Positions 49,129-59,604 of a DNA stretch of 64,000 nt are shown here, piece after piece. The stretch is from NCBI RefSeq assembly GCF_014356525.2, contig NC_052510.1:51365119-51429118 (forward strand). Reading direction: 5' to 3'. This DNA comes from Nilaparvata lugens. Lineage: Eukaryota; Arthropoda; Insecta; Hemiptera; Delphacidae. The stretch's first letter is position 1, and each line of letters begins with the position of its first letter. Below the pieces are notes generated by a model that was not told the origin of the DNA, did no database searches, and saw nothing but the letters and a program-made list of their open reading frames with translations. The position numbers and the translations under genes are program-made.

Positions 49129-51220
49129 AGAGCACAGTACTACTGTATTTGAGAAGACTACTTCCGTTCCATATAAAGGCGCATTTTCGTTTGTAAGTAA
49201 ATTTCCGCAGTCGACGACGGCAAGCATTGTTGACATTCATATTGTCCAAATTTCAAATGTGCTAAAACAGCTGATCAAATAACTTTTCATTATTTGTCTT
49301 TATTATTCAAGAATCAGAACATTCTTTACAGTATCGACGTATTGCCATTTAAAGGTATAAACTCAACCTCCCTCATTAAAAGTTTAAAACATAATTGAAC
49401 CTGATCGTTTAGGTTATTTAGACAAATTGAAATCTACCCAATCTGAGATCCTCACCTTGTCGTGGTCGACGACGGCATTTACGCACAAACGAAAACGCAG
49501 CTTTACAGTACTGTAATTCCAATATAAGAAAACTTCCATCCGACGTAAATCTTTCATTAGTTATCAAATCAAATAGTTCTTACTAGAATACTCTTTAATA
49601 ACACTACTATTTAAAAGAAATTTACATCACTGTGAACACTGCTGTGTGAGAAATTCATGAAATGTTTTCAATTTAATGTAATCAATTCCAAATCAATTAT
49701 CAGTTTATAAAAGTTTAGTTGTTATCGAACTTATTGTGAAAAGATAACCCTCTTTAACATGTGAGATTTCTCCAACAAATATGGAGTTAAAATTTGGAAT
49801 TGAGCTTTCCTAGAATATCAATTTCAAAACGCTCTTCCAAACAAAGAGGAGACGAGTTCATTTTTCCACTTAGCAAGGTAAACACACCAGTTTTCGATTT
49901 GTGAATCAAACAGAACTGTTCCCTCGTGGAAGCTGGATTGGTTTTTCAAGGTTATTGGCTGACCCAAAATTCTAAATATCCTGAAAACTCGAAAGGTATT
50001 TCATTAATCATGCGAGAAATCAAGAAATGGTTAAGCAAGGCAAAGTCTGCTCATTGGAAGTAAATTACCAGAATTAACCCAAAATAGATTTTCTTGCTAA
50101 TTTTGATAAATCATAGAATAATAAAATTCAAAACTATGTTGAGTTTCTACTTCTCACAATTAGCACGGAAGTCTATAGTTGGAAAAACTTGAAATTTTGA
50201 ACTTGGGTACATTGAAAATGAAAAACATTATTATTGATAACAATAAATAATTAATAATTATTGAATAATAATTAATTAATGTGGCTTCAACACCGTATAT
50301 TCACACAGTTAGTGGTTTTCTCAGCTCCGGAAGAAGGGTGAAATTATTTTTACTACAAAATAAATGGAAGCGAAACATTGAATTCCTAAACTCCACATCA
50401 GCTTCTTGATTTGAAATACTACTCTATCATATCATCAACTATTATTGAAATCGTAGGGCTTTGATTCCCTCTCATTGAATTTAGATGATAAGGTATGAAT
50501 TTCAAAAACTCGTTGATGTAAACAAATAAACTCTTCTCTGTTTCTTTAACGTGTTGTAAGCAAGTGTTCTACTTTCTGACTTCTATTTAGTCACGTGCCG
50601 AAAAAGTCTGTAAGAAAACAAGCAAGAGTAACAAACTACTTGGCGTGTTCGCTGGATATTATTTGTATGACAAATTTCTTCAAATGTCATTACAAGAATA
50701 GAACACCCAAATATTTCGCTCACACCTTCTAGCCGCCCATTAAATGATTAAGAAGAGTGAAATACAAAAGCAGTCACGGTATATGACAGTCAGTTTTCAG
50801 ATAATAGGCTGTGACAGAAATGAAAAAAATTTTTTGTCGTTTGATCTTTGGCGAATAGCGTGGAGATGACAGATAGATTGTAAACAGTTCATCATTCCAT
50901 CAGATACAAATCTTGTAGAGCCTACCTCCCAAAATCATGAAGTTGTTGATTTTATGTTTGAGAGTTTAACTGGCGTTCATAAGGCTTTATAATATGAGAT
51001 GAGGATGATATCTGTCATATAAGATGATGCCTATTAGATGGTATAAAACTTAATATAATATTTTATGATATCATTACTTATCACTTAGCTTGGACGATCT
51101 TCAATGAGGTATGTGGTCTACCTACAATAACTCTATGTTATTTGCTAATATAGACTACGTGAACACTTTATTAGTTCGTACCTTCAATTTTCTCGTTATA
51201 AGTTTCTGTAGGTTATGAAA
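49129..51220 (+). repeat. 2.1-kb direct duplication, copy A
   Basis: Matches 54924-57050 base for base over almost its whole length. The copies differ by a 30-bp gap (after TTCATTAATC at about 50,009), a few 1-3 base indels and rare substitutions. Sequence outside both ends is unrelated. Apart from a MITE at its left side it has no gene. Confidence 0.97.
49174..49505. mobile_element. MITE with ~45-bp terminal inverted repeats (copy A)
   Basis: The left end TAAAGGCGCATTTTCGTTTG and onward to GTCGACGACGG is matched inversely by GTCGACGACGGCATTTACG..CAAACGAAAACGCAGCTTTA. Its interior is homologous, in reverse, to the tandem units at 16.6-18.0 kb. TA may be the target duplication. No coding sequence. 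Confidence 0.8.
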
Positions 51221-51652
51221 TTCTATTTATTCTAATATGATACTATACTAAATATACATTACCAACCAATTAAAGTACATTTATGTAATACAGTATATTA
51301 ATAGCTGATATTTTACTCTACTGTATTTTGATTCATCATTATGTTAAGGATATAGTTAGTTTTGATACTGATTTAGGACATATTTAATTACAAATAAAAC
51401 TTTAGTATATATTTAAAAAAATTAAAACTCTATCAAATATTTATTTCTACACTTTACAGAATAAGCAAGGGAATAAATAAATGCCGGTGAGTCATTCAAT
51501 CCGATCGGAGCCGTCGGCTTCAATGCTCTTCTCAGAATTCCTGACAGCATTTCCGATCTACTATGCGTACGATGCGGATAGGTATGCGCACTCCAATTGA
51601 AAACAATGCATCAAATCTAATCTTCCGATGACGATCTGTGTGCGCCCACTTA
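51221..51652. other. Unique spacer between duplication A and transposon
   Basis: AT-rich, then a GC-richer block from 51480 (CCGATCGGAGCCGTCGGCTT). Absent downstream of copy B. No gene. Confidence 0.5.
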
Positions 51653-53377
51653 TAGGGCCAGTTTCACACGGCAGAGACCTCGCTCCTGGAATATCATATT
51701 ACAGAAGATCATATTTCATATTTTGCAGCTCTCCTGTACTTTCACATGGGGATCTTACGAATAAGCCGACAGATCTAACAACTATGCCGACGTTTGCTCA
51801 AACCTATGACTCATCACTTTTTCTCAAAGTCTAACTTCCTTAAAAATATAGATAGAAGATTTCTGATTTCGGATTTGGATTCAGCGACCCCAAATTCTTT
51901 AAAGCGTAAGTCCCATTTTCAAAAATACCCGAAAACAAGGGAGTTATAGCTGTTTTTAATATAGCTTTCCATTATCATATGATTATATAGTACATACTAA
52001 GATATAATACTCCTGCCTCACAAAGGGACAGGCAAAGGTTTTAAGAAGTTTTTGAACACCTGAGAAGTTTATACATAAACATTTTTAATTTTTAAAAGTT
52101 CTAGTTTTCCAAAAAAATATTGAACTATGAAAAGATGAATCCAAATATGAAATCATAAATCATCTCCACTCATCACCCAATAAAATAGGAGGAAAAGGAA
52201 TGTTGTACAGTAAAATTCACTGAATTTCAATGTCATTCAACAATCCAATTTATCAGGTTCAAATCGTTGAATATCACTTTAAATTCTCAGCAATTATTGA
52301 CTATTTCTTTTTACAATCAGAAAAATCTATTATGAACATACAGTATAAACATTGTGCTGATCTGAATCGATCTATGGTAATAATAGGAATTGAAAGAATA
52401 GAAAATGTCATGGCATTCCAAGTAGTGATGTCTGTGTATTAGAACTGCTGAGTTGATAATGCATACTGAAAAAAAGTCATGAATAGCTCAGACCAGCCTG
52501 GCGACTTTGATGCTTTTGAAACCGGAATCTTGTTTTATTTTTATTAAAGAATGATACGGAATGAAAACCATGTATCATAGTACAAAGCTTTGTATCATGA
52601 GTAAGATTGACAATCATGGCTTGTCGATTTTAGTTGCTGACCTAATCCTCATTCCTCAGTCGTAGAACTATGGACCAAGCGCGAGCATTTGCCTTTTATG
52701 TCATATACCGTCGACACAAACTTATGAAATTTATGAAAAGCTTGATAGCTTGAATAGTGATCTGATATTTGTTACACGTTTTTATTCTAAGACATAATAT
52801 GTCTTGTAGACTAATTTTTATGTTTCTTCAATCGGCAGGAAAACTTTGGTTTTTCAAAGTTATCTTACTCCCTTATTTTGGGGTATTTCCAGAAATCAAG
52901 ATAAATAACCTACCAAATTTCCTACACGAATACAGTGTAAGTTGTATTATAATAGCTAGAGTACTTACGTACTGTATAGTACAGTACCTGTTCGTTTTTA
53001 CCGTATAATTATGATAATAGAAAGCTTTATTAAAAACAGCCATAACTTCCTTGTTTTCGGATATTTTCGAAAACGGGACTTACGCTTTAAAGAATTTGGG
53101 GTCGCTGAATCCAAATCCGAAATCAGAAATCTTCTATCTATATTTTTAAGGAAGTTAGACTTTGAGAAAAAAGTGATGAGTCATACTTTGTGGAAACGGC
53201 GGCGTAGTTGTTAGATCTTGCCTCTGCTTGCCTCGAGGGGAAAAGACGTGACAAAACGAGGTTCCTGGATAGGAGTCACCATGTGAAAGACACGATTTGA
53301 CTCAATGTACTTCGACAAAAAAACGAGAACACTGTTCAGTGTTCAAGTTGCACGTCTCCTATCGTGTGAAAGAGGCC
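51653..53377. mobile_element. Non-autonomous DNA transposon, ~1.7 kb, long TIRs
   Basis: The left tip GGGCC.GTTTCACACGG.AGAGAC (51652) and, read inversely, the right tip GGCCTCTTTCACACG..GGAGACG (53377) are inverted repeats. The TIR goes on for ~340 bases: 51760-51985 matches the reverse complement of 52990-53217 closely (GATCTAACAACTA, TTTCTGATTTCGGATTTGG, CAAATTCTTTAAAGCGTAAG). Flanking TATA/ATA may be the target duplication. It holds three short frames, at 52230-52442, 52769-53008 and 53011-53214; none is transposase-like. Related fragments stand at 34.87 and 40.94 kb. Confidence 0.82.
52230..52442 (+). other. 70-codon frame inside transposon, unidentified
   Basis: MSFNNPIYQVQIVEYHFKFS and on to VMAFQVVMSVY. 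The identical frame is mirrored at 54512-54300, as expected from the palindrome. The older related fragment at 40.94 kb starts the same way (MSFNNPIYQ) but is broken. No domain recognised; there is no evidence of selection, so it is probably not a real gene. Confidence 0.3.
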
Positions 53378-54924
53378 ATAGGAGACGTGCAACTTGAACA
53401 CTGAACATGTTCTCGTTTTTTTTGTCGAAGTACATTGAGTCAAATCGTGTCTTTCACATGGTGACTCCTATCCAGGAACCTCGTTTTGTCACGTCTTTTC
53501 CCCTCGAGGCAAGCAGAGGCAAGATCTAACAACTACGCCGCCGTTTCCACAAAGTATGACTCATCACTTTTTTCTCAAAGTCTAACTTCCTTAAAAATAT
53601 AGATAGAAGATTTCTGATTTCGGATTTGGATTCAGCGACCCCAAATTCTTTAAAGCGTAAGTCCCGTTTTCGAAAATATCCGAAAACAAGGAAGTTATGG
53701 CTGTTTTTAATAAAGCTTTCTATTATCATATAATTATACGGTAAAAACGAACAGGTACTGTACTATACAGTACGTAAGTACTCTAGCTATTATAATACAA
53801 CTTACACTGTATTCGTGTAGGAAATTTGGTAGGTTATTTATCTTGATTTCTGGAAATACCCCAAAATAAGGGAGTAAGATAACTTTGAAAAACCAAAGTT
53901 TTCCTGCAGATTGAAGAAACATTAAAATTAGTCTACAAGACATATTATGTCTTAGAATAAAAACGTGTAACAAATATCAGATCACTATTCAAGCTATCAA
54001 GCTTTTCATAAATTTCATAAGTTTGTGTCGACGGTATATGACATAAAAGGCAAATGCTCGCGCTTGGTCCATAGTTCTACGACTGAGGAATGAGGATTTA
54101 GGTCAGCAACTAAAATCGACAAGCCATGATTGTCAATCTTACTCATGATACAAAGCTTTGTACTATGATACATGGTTTTCATTCCGTATCATTCTTTAAT
54201 AAAAATAAAACAAGATTCCGGTTTCAAAAGCATCAAAGTCGCCAGGCTGGTCTGAGCTATTCATGACTTTTTTTCAGTATGCATTATCACTCAGCAGTTC
54301 TAATACACAGACATCACTACTTGGAATGCCATGACATTTTCTATTCTTTCAATTCCTATTATTACCATAGATCGATTCAGATCAGCACAATGTTTATACT
54401 GTATGTTCATAATAGATTTTTCTGATTGTAAAAAGAAATAGTCAATAATTGCTGAGAATTTAAAGTGATATTCAACGATTTGAACCTGATAAATTGGATT
54501 GTTGAATGACAATTGAAATTCAGTGAATTTTACTGTACAACATTCCTTTTCCTCCTATTTTATTGGGTGATGAGTGGAGATGATTTATGATTTCATATTT
54601 GGATTCATCTTTTCATAGTTCAATATTTTTTTGGAAACTAGAACTTTTAAAAATTAAAAATGTTTATGTATAAACTTCTCAGGTGTTCAAAAACTTCTTA
54701 AACCTTGCCTGTCCCTTTGTGAGGCAGGAGTATTATTATCTTAGTATGTACTATATAATCATATGATAATGGAAAGCTATATTAAAAACAGCTATAACTC
54801 CCTTGTTTTCGGGTATTTTTGAAAATGGGACTTACGCTTTAAAGAATTTGGGGTCGCTGAATCCAAATCCGAAATCAGAAATCTTCTATCTATATTTTTA
54901 AGGAAGTTAGACTTTGAGAAAAAA
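53378..54924. mobile_element. Inverted, end-truncated copy of the 1.7-kb transposon
   Basis: The same element as 51653-53377 in opposite orientation. It lacks the 15 terminal bases at the inner end (GGCCTCTTTCACACG) and about 165 bases of the outer TIR, where it joins duplication copy B at TTTGAGAAAAAA/GAGCAC. Loss of both tips argues against ordinary transposition of this copy. Confidence 0.9.
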
Positions 54925-57050
54925 GAGCACAGTACTACTGTATTTGAGAAGACTACTTCCGTTCCATATAAAGGCGCATTTTCGTTTGTAAGTAAATTTC
55001 CGCAGTCGACGACGGCAAGCATTGTTGACATTCATATTGTCCAAATTTCAAATGTGCTAAAACAGCTGATCAAATAACTTTTCATTATTTGTCTTTATTA
55101 TTCAAGAATCAGAACATTCTTTACAGTATCGACGTATTGCCATTTAAAAGTATAAACTCAACCTCCCTCATTAAAAGTTTAAAACATAATTGAACCTGAT
55201 CGTTTAGGTTATTTAGACAAATTGAAATCTACCCAATCTGAGATCCTCACCTTGTCGTGGTCGACGACGGCATTTACGCACAAACGAAAACGCAGCTTTA
55301 CAGTACTGTAATTCCAATATAAGAAAACTTCCATCCGACGTAAATCTTTCATTAGTTATCAAATCAAATAGTTCTTACTAGAATACTCTTTAATAACACT
55401 ACTATTTAAAAGAAATTTACATCACTGTGAACACTGCTGTGTGAGAAATTCATGAAATGTTTTCAATTTAATGTAATCAATTCCAAATCAATTATCAGTT
55501 TATAAAAGTTTAGTTGTTATCGAACTTATTGTGAAAAGATAACCCTCTTTAAACATGTGAGATTTCTCCAACAAATATGGAGTTAAAATTTGGAATTGAG
55601 CTTTCCTAGAATATCAATTTCAAAACGCTCTTCCAAAACAAAGAGGAGACGAGTTCATTTTTCCACTTAGCAAGGTAAACACACCAGTTTTCGATTTGTG
55701 AATCAAACAGAACTGTTCCCTCGTGGAAGCTGGATTGGTTTTTCAAGGTTATTGGCTGACCCAAAATTCTAAATATCCTGAAAACTCGAAAGGTATTTCA
55801 TTAATCTTTGAATCATCCATTGATTTGTAGGCCTACATGCGAGAAATCAAGAAATGGTTAAGCAAGGCAAAGTCTGCTCATTGGAAGTAAATTACCAGAA
55901 TTAACCCAAAATAGATTTTCTTGCTAATTTTGATAAATCATAGAATAATAAAATTCAAAACTATGTTGAGTTTCTACTTCTCACAATTAGCACGGAAGTC
56001 TATAGTTGGAAAAACTTGAAATTTTGAACTTGGGTACATTGAAAATGAAAAACATTATTATTGATAACAATAAATAATTAATAATTATTGAATAATAATT
56101 AATTAATGTGGCTTCAACACCGTATATTCACACAGTTAGTGGTTTTCTCAGCTCCGGAAGAAGGGTGAAATTATTTTTACTACAAAATAAATGGAAGCGA
56201 AACATTGAATTCCTAAACTCCACATCAGCTTCTTGATTTGAAATACTACTCTATCATATCATCAACTATTATTGAAATCGTAGGGCTTTGATTCCCTCTC
56301 ATTGAATTTAGATGATAAGGTATGAATTTCAAAAACTCGTTGATGTAAACAAATAAACTCTTCTCTGTTTCTTTAACGTCTTGTAAGCAAGTAGTGTTCT
56401 ACTTTCTGACTTCTATTTAGTCACGTGCCGAAAAAGTCTGTAAGAAAACAAGCAAGAGTAACAAACTACTTGGCGTGTTCGCTGGATATTATTTGTATGA
56501 CAAATTTCTTCAAATGTCGTTACAAGAATAGAACACCCAAATATTTCGCTCACACCTTTTAGCCGCCCATTAAATGATTAAGAAGAGTGAAATACAAAAG
56601 CAGTCACGGTATATGACAGTCAGTTTTCAGATAATAGGCTGTGACAGAAATGAAAAAATGTTTTTGTCGTTTGATCTTTGGCGAATAGCGTGGAGATGAC
56701 AGATAGATTGTAAACAGTTCATCATTCCATCAGATACAAATCTTGTAGAGCCTACCTCCCAAAATCATGAAGTTGTTGATTTTATGTTTGAGAGTTTTCC
56801 TGGCGTTCATAAGGCTTTATAATATGAGATGAGGATGATATCTGTCATATAAGATGATGCCTATTAGATGGTATAAAACTTAATATAATATTTTATGATA
56901 TCATTACTTATCACTTAGCTTGGACGATCTTCAATGAGGTATGTGGTCTACCTACAATAACTCTATGTTATTTGCTAATATAGACTACGTGAACACTTTA
57001 TTAGTTCGTACCTTCAATTTTCTCGTTATAAGTTTCTGTAGGTTATGAAA
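54924..57050 (+). repeat. 2.1-kb direct duplication, copy B
   Basis: Direct copy of 49129-51220, 5.8 kb downstream. It contains 30 extra bases at about 55,807-55,836 (TTTGAATCATCC..GGCCTAC) that copy A lacks. It ends at GGTTATGAAA, after which the flanks diverge (AACTTC here, TTCTAT in copy A). Confidence 0.97.
54969..55300. mobile_element. MITE with ~45-bp terminal inverted repeats (copy B)
   Basis: Carried along with duplication B; same ends as at 49174-49505 and nearly the same interior. Confidence 0.8.
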
Positions 57051-58020
57051 AACTTCTAATACGAATCCAACAATAAATAGGAATATTGTTCAACGAGTTT
57101 TATCAAACAGGCATGCATTCGTTTTAACATAGACTAAGCAATTAATAAATCAATATTTCATTCATATCATTTCCACCATTGTTTGTTCCACGATGATATT
57201 TAACGTTATATTCATTCGTTATTTTGTTGATGATATTTTTTTAAATTCTTTGTTTCGTAACGGTATAAAAATATAATCTTCAATCATATAGATAGAATAG
57301 CTGAATAACGTACAAGATATTTACTTCATGCTATACAGTTTTTTTATTGCAGTATTTTCACTCAAATCGCGGATGTGTTTGAGAAATACAAAATGTTGAT
57401 ATGACTCATAAGCTATGAGTTGCTTGGTTTCATTTATTTCCTATCGTAATGAAGCATTTAATACTTTTAATACATTATAGACTATATTTTGTGTTTCTTG
57501 AATGGTTCCAAATTTTCTTGAATAACTAAATATTATTCATTACAAGTTGTAATGGAGTGGAATATTTCTAATCAATTCATTAATTCAAGCCATCTTAATT
57601 CAAAATTTATAGTTTTCATGTTTATTTTGGACTAAAATTTCATAAAAATTGTACACATCAAATTCTAACCTTATCTTTGGACTCACCCATAAATTTGGAA
57701 AAAAATATAGTACAAGGACTACCTTATTATTTTATTTACCAATGTTCTTACATTAGTGTCATTTGCATTGTGAATAAATAAATTTAAAAAATAATACTCA
57801 AAATACATACAATCCCTATACAAGTACAATAGCCTATACGATAAACATGAAATAAAAATACAATACTTTTCCATCTAATTTTCCTATTAAAACGCGATTA
57901 AGTTTCATTGATTTTATAAACTCCACCCACATCCAAATAAAGTAACAGCTTTTCTAGACTGAAACACCAATTCGATTAGACTCCGATTTTCCCCAACTTA
58001 TATCCGACTCAATCGAAAAT
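57051..58020. other. Unannotated AT-rich DNA
   Basis: May include the 3' UTR of the minus-strand exon at 58.13-58.24 kb; no other feature seen. Confidence 0.4.
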
Positions 58021-58132
58021 CTGTCGGAAAGCCATTTCCAGTGATAGCAGATTCAATGTTTTTCTGCGGTGATTTGTACGTAGAGAAATGCAGTTTCCTG
58101 TGACACTTATGGCGGCCGCAGCCGACTAATGA

Positions 58133-58235
58133 TCAAGCAGCCCTGACGTAAGGCAAGGCACCAGCACCGTCACCCTGCTCCCTGGTGTCATCCTCCATCA
58201 CAGCGATTTTGTTGGCATTCGGTGAGTCGTTAGTG
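58133..58235 (-). CDS. Candidate last coding exon of an unidentified gene
   Basis: On the minus strand a splice acceptor (TTCTGCTATTCCAG, AG at 58236-58237) is followed by one base completing a codon and 33 residues, TNDSPNANKIAVMEDDTREQ then GDGAGALPYVRAA, ended by TGA at 58133-58135. GC content and codon choice (GGTGACGGTGCTGGTGCC) differ sharply from the AT-rich flanks, and GC-rich sequence continues a little beyond the stop as a possible 3' UTR. The tail is hydrophilic and acidic, without membrane segment or PDZ-type end. Upstream exons would lie to the right, perhaps beyond the window. I do not recognise the protein; a conserved non-coding block is the alternative. Confidence 0.42.
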
Positions 58236-58583
58236 CTGGAATAGCAGAACATGAGTAAGTTGGTCGCCAGAATCACTTCAAACTTTCAGTTATTGGTTCA
58301 ATCTAAAGCATTGGTTCTACTTGTAAGAATAGCTGACAGTATGACGTGGATCTCTGTGTAGCCGTTTGTTTTTATAGCCGCAAAACAGTCAATCACTGGC
58401 TTTTACGGCCCGGTGTTCCGTCCTGGTTCAGTCTCCCTGGCAATAATATGTGAGTGTGTGACGTTTATAGTGCGGTTATATTTAGGGTGTAGCAAATGAA
58501 AACGGAACATGTTTACAATGACACATGTCAATCCACATGAGAGCCGACTGATGGCCACAATGTTGCTACTGCTCTAATGACAT
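58236..58583. other. Unannotated DNA, possible minus-strand intron
   Basis: No exon or repeat seen; GC somewhat above average up to 58.45 kb. Confidence 0.4.
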
Positions 58584-58665
58584 CCAAAGAATGAAGACTA
58601 TTTGATAGAACTGCAAGTTTAGTAGTGGAGTATATTTTATAGAACTGAAACTTTAGTGTTAAGAG
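58584..58665. repeat. Direct repeats flanking the Helitron-like element (left)
   Basis: CCAAAGAATGAAGACTATT..ATAGAACTGCAAGTTTAGTA (58584-58624), then a partial repeat TATAGAACTGAAACTTTAGT. The 41-bp unit returns at 59397-59437, beyond the element. Confidence 0.8.
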
Positions 58666-58670
58666 CATAG

Positions 58671-59312
58671 TCTATAATTATATATAAAAGCGAAATGGCA
58701 CTCACTCACTCACTGACTCACTCACTCACTCACTCGCAGAACTAAAAATCTACCGGACCAAAAACGTTCAAATTTGGTAGGTATGTTCAGTTGGCCCTTT
58801 AGCACTAAGAAATCTTTTAGCAATATTTTAACTCTAAGGGTGGTTTTTAAGGGTTTAAAGTTCGTCTTTTACCATGTATGCTCTTCTTCTCCCAATCTCT
58901 TAATTATAATTGAAATTTCCATATCATATGTTACTATAGAACTATAATCTAGATAGAGTACCTCTTTGAAACAGTTGTTAACTGGAAACTAAATTGATAA
59001 TTTTGTCAGGTTGGCATCAAGTTGAGTTGACTTTGTTAGGTTGGCACCAAGTTGAAGATTTAAATGCATTTATCGCGGAAAAATTTATTGGGCACTGCTA
59101 CTTCAATCCTGGGAATATTAGATTATTAGCCGTCAGGCTCGCTTCGCTCGCCATATCCGTTTAGCCAGACGTTTAGTCTGGACCCCCGACTGGATTGTCC
59201 TAGCATGTGATAAAAATGCACAAATGAAAAATGCAGGTGAGCGAAGCGAGCATGCTGATCTCATTCTTGGACGATCCAGTCGGGGGTCCAGGGGGCGGAG
59301 CCCCCTGGCTAG
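58671..59312 (+). mobile_element. Non-autonomous Helitron-like element
   Basis: Starts TCTATAATTATATATAAAAG then CGAAATGGCACTCACTCACT, a 5' end style seen in insect Helitrons. It ends with a 9-bp hairpin CCAGGGGGC/GCCCCCTGG (loop GGA, 59288-59308) directly followed by CTAG at 59309-59312 and then T: the CTRR-T ending and hairpin of Helitrons. A larger inverted repeat encloses the 3' part (59138-59159 with 59314-59335; 59180-59195 with 59274-59289). No Rep/helicase sequence, so it would depend on an autonomous partner. The base before TC is G, not the usual A. Confidence 0.65.
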
Positions 59313-59335
59313 TCGGATATGGCGAGCGAAGCGAG
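59138..59335. repeat. 198-bp nested inverted repeat
   Basis: The outer arms are a perfect 22-bp pair (CTCGCTTCGCTCGCCATATC.. and its complement), and the inner arms a perfect 16-bp pair (GGACCCCCGACTGGAT / ATCCAGTCGGGGGTCC). GCGAAGCGAG occurs once more at 59241-59250. Confidence 0.92.
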
Positions 59336-59353
59336 TAATATTTCCAAAACCGC

Positions 59354-59490
59354 GAGTTATTGTACCGTATACTAGTTAGGGGAGAGCCAAAGAATGAAGA
59401 CTATTCTATAGAACTGCAAGTTTAGTACTAAAGAACTGTATAACATTCCCAATCCTGTTGCGAGTTGTACCGTATACAAGTAAAGGACAG
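59354..59490. repeat. Imperfect tandem repeat to the right of the Helitron-like element
   Basis: GCGAGTTATTGTACCGTATA at 59353 recurs as GCGAGTTGTACCGTATAC at about 59460. The 41-bp CCAAAGAATGAAGACTATTC unit lies between them at 59397-59437. Confidence 0.75.
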
Positions 59491-59604
59491 ACCACATAAA
59501 GCGTTTTAAGGCGTTTTCAGTTGGTGTTTTTAGAGTCGGCAGAGCAGAAAGCTACCAAATTGGCTGATTGGGTTGGCACTTGAAAAAACGCTTAATATGG
59601 TCTG
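59488..59604. mobile_element. Small MITE, ~117 bp
   Basis: CAGACCACATAAAGCGTTTT at the left is matched inversely by AAAACGCTTAATATGGTCTG at the right (3 mismatches). It has a short unique centre and no frame. Confidence 0.75.

Larger units (their letters stand above)
51818..54924. repeat. Giant near-perfect palindrome, ~1.55-kb arms
   Basis: 51818-53362 equals the reverse complement of 53378-54924, with a 15-bp loop (53363-53377). Mirror positions sum to 106740 near the centre and are shifted by 2 further out, because the right arm has one extra AT. Only a handful of substitutions separate the arms, over 99% identity by eye. The mirrored frames 53011-53214 / 53729-53526 encode the same residues. 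Confidence 0.97.

Noticed and set aside
52769..53973. 79- and 67-codon frames in both palindrome arms
   Set aside because: Their mirror-image presence follows from the palindrome and is not evidence of selection; no domain is visible.
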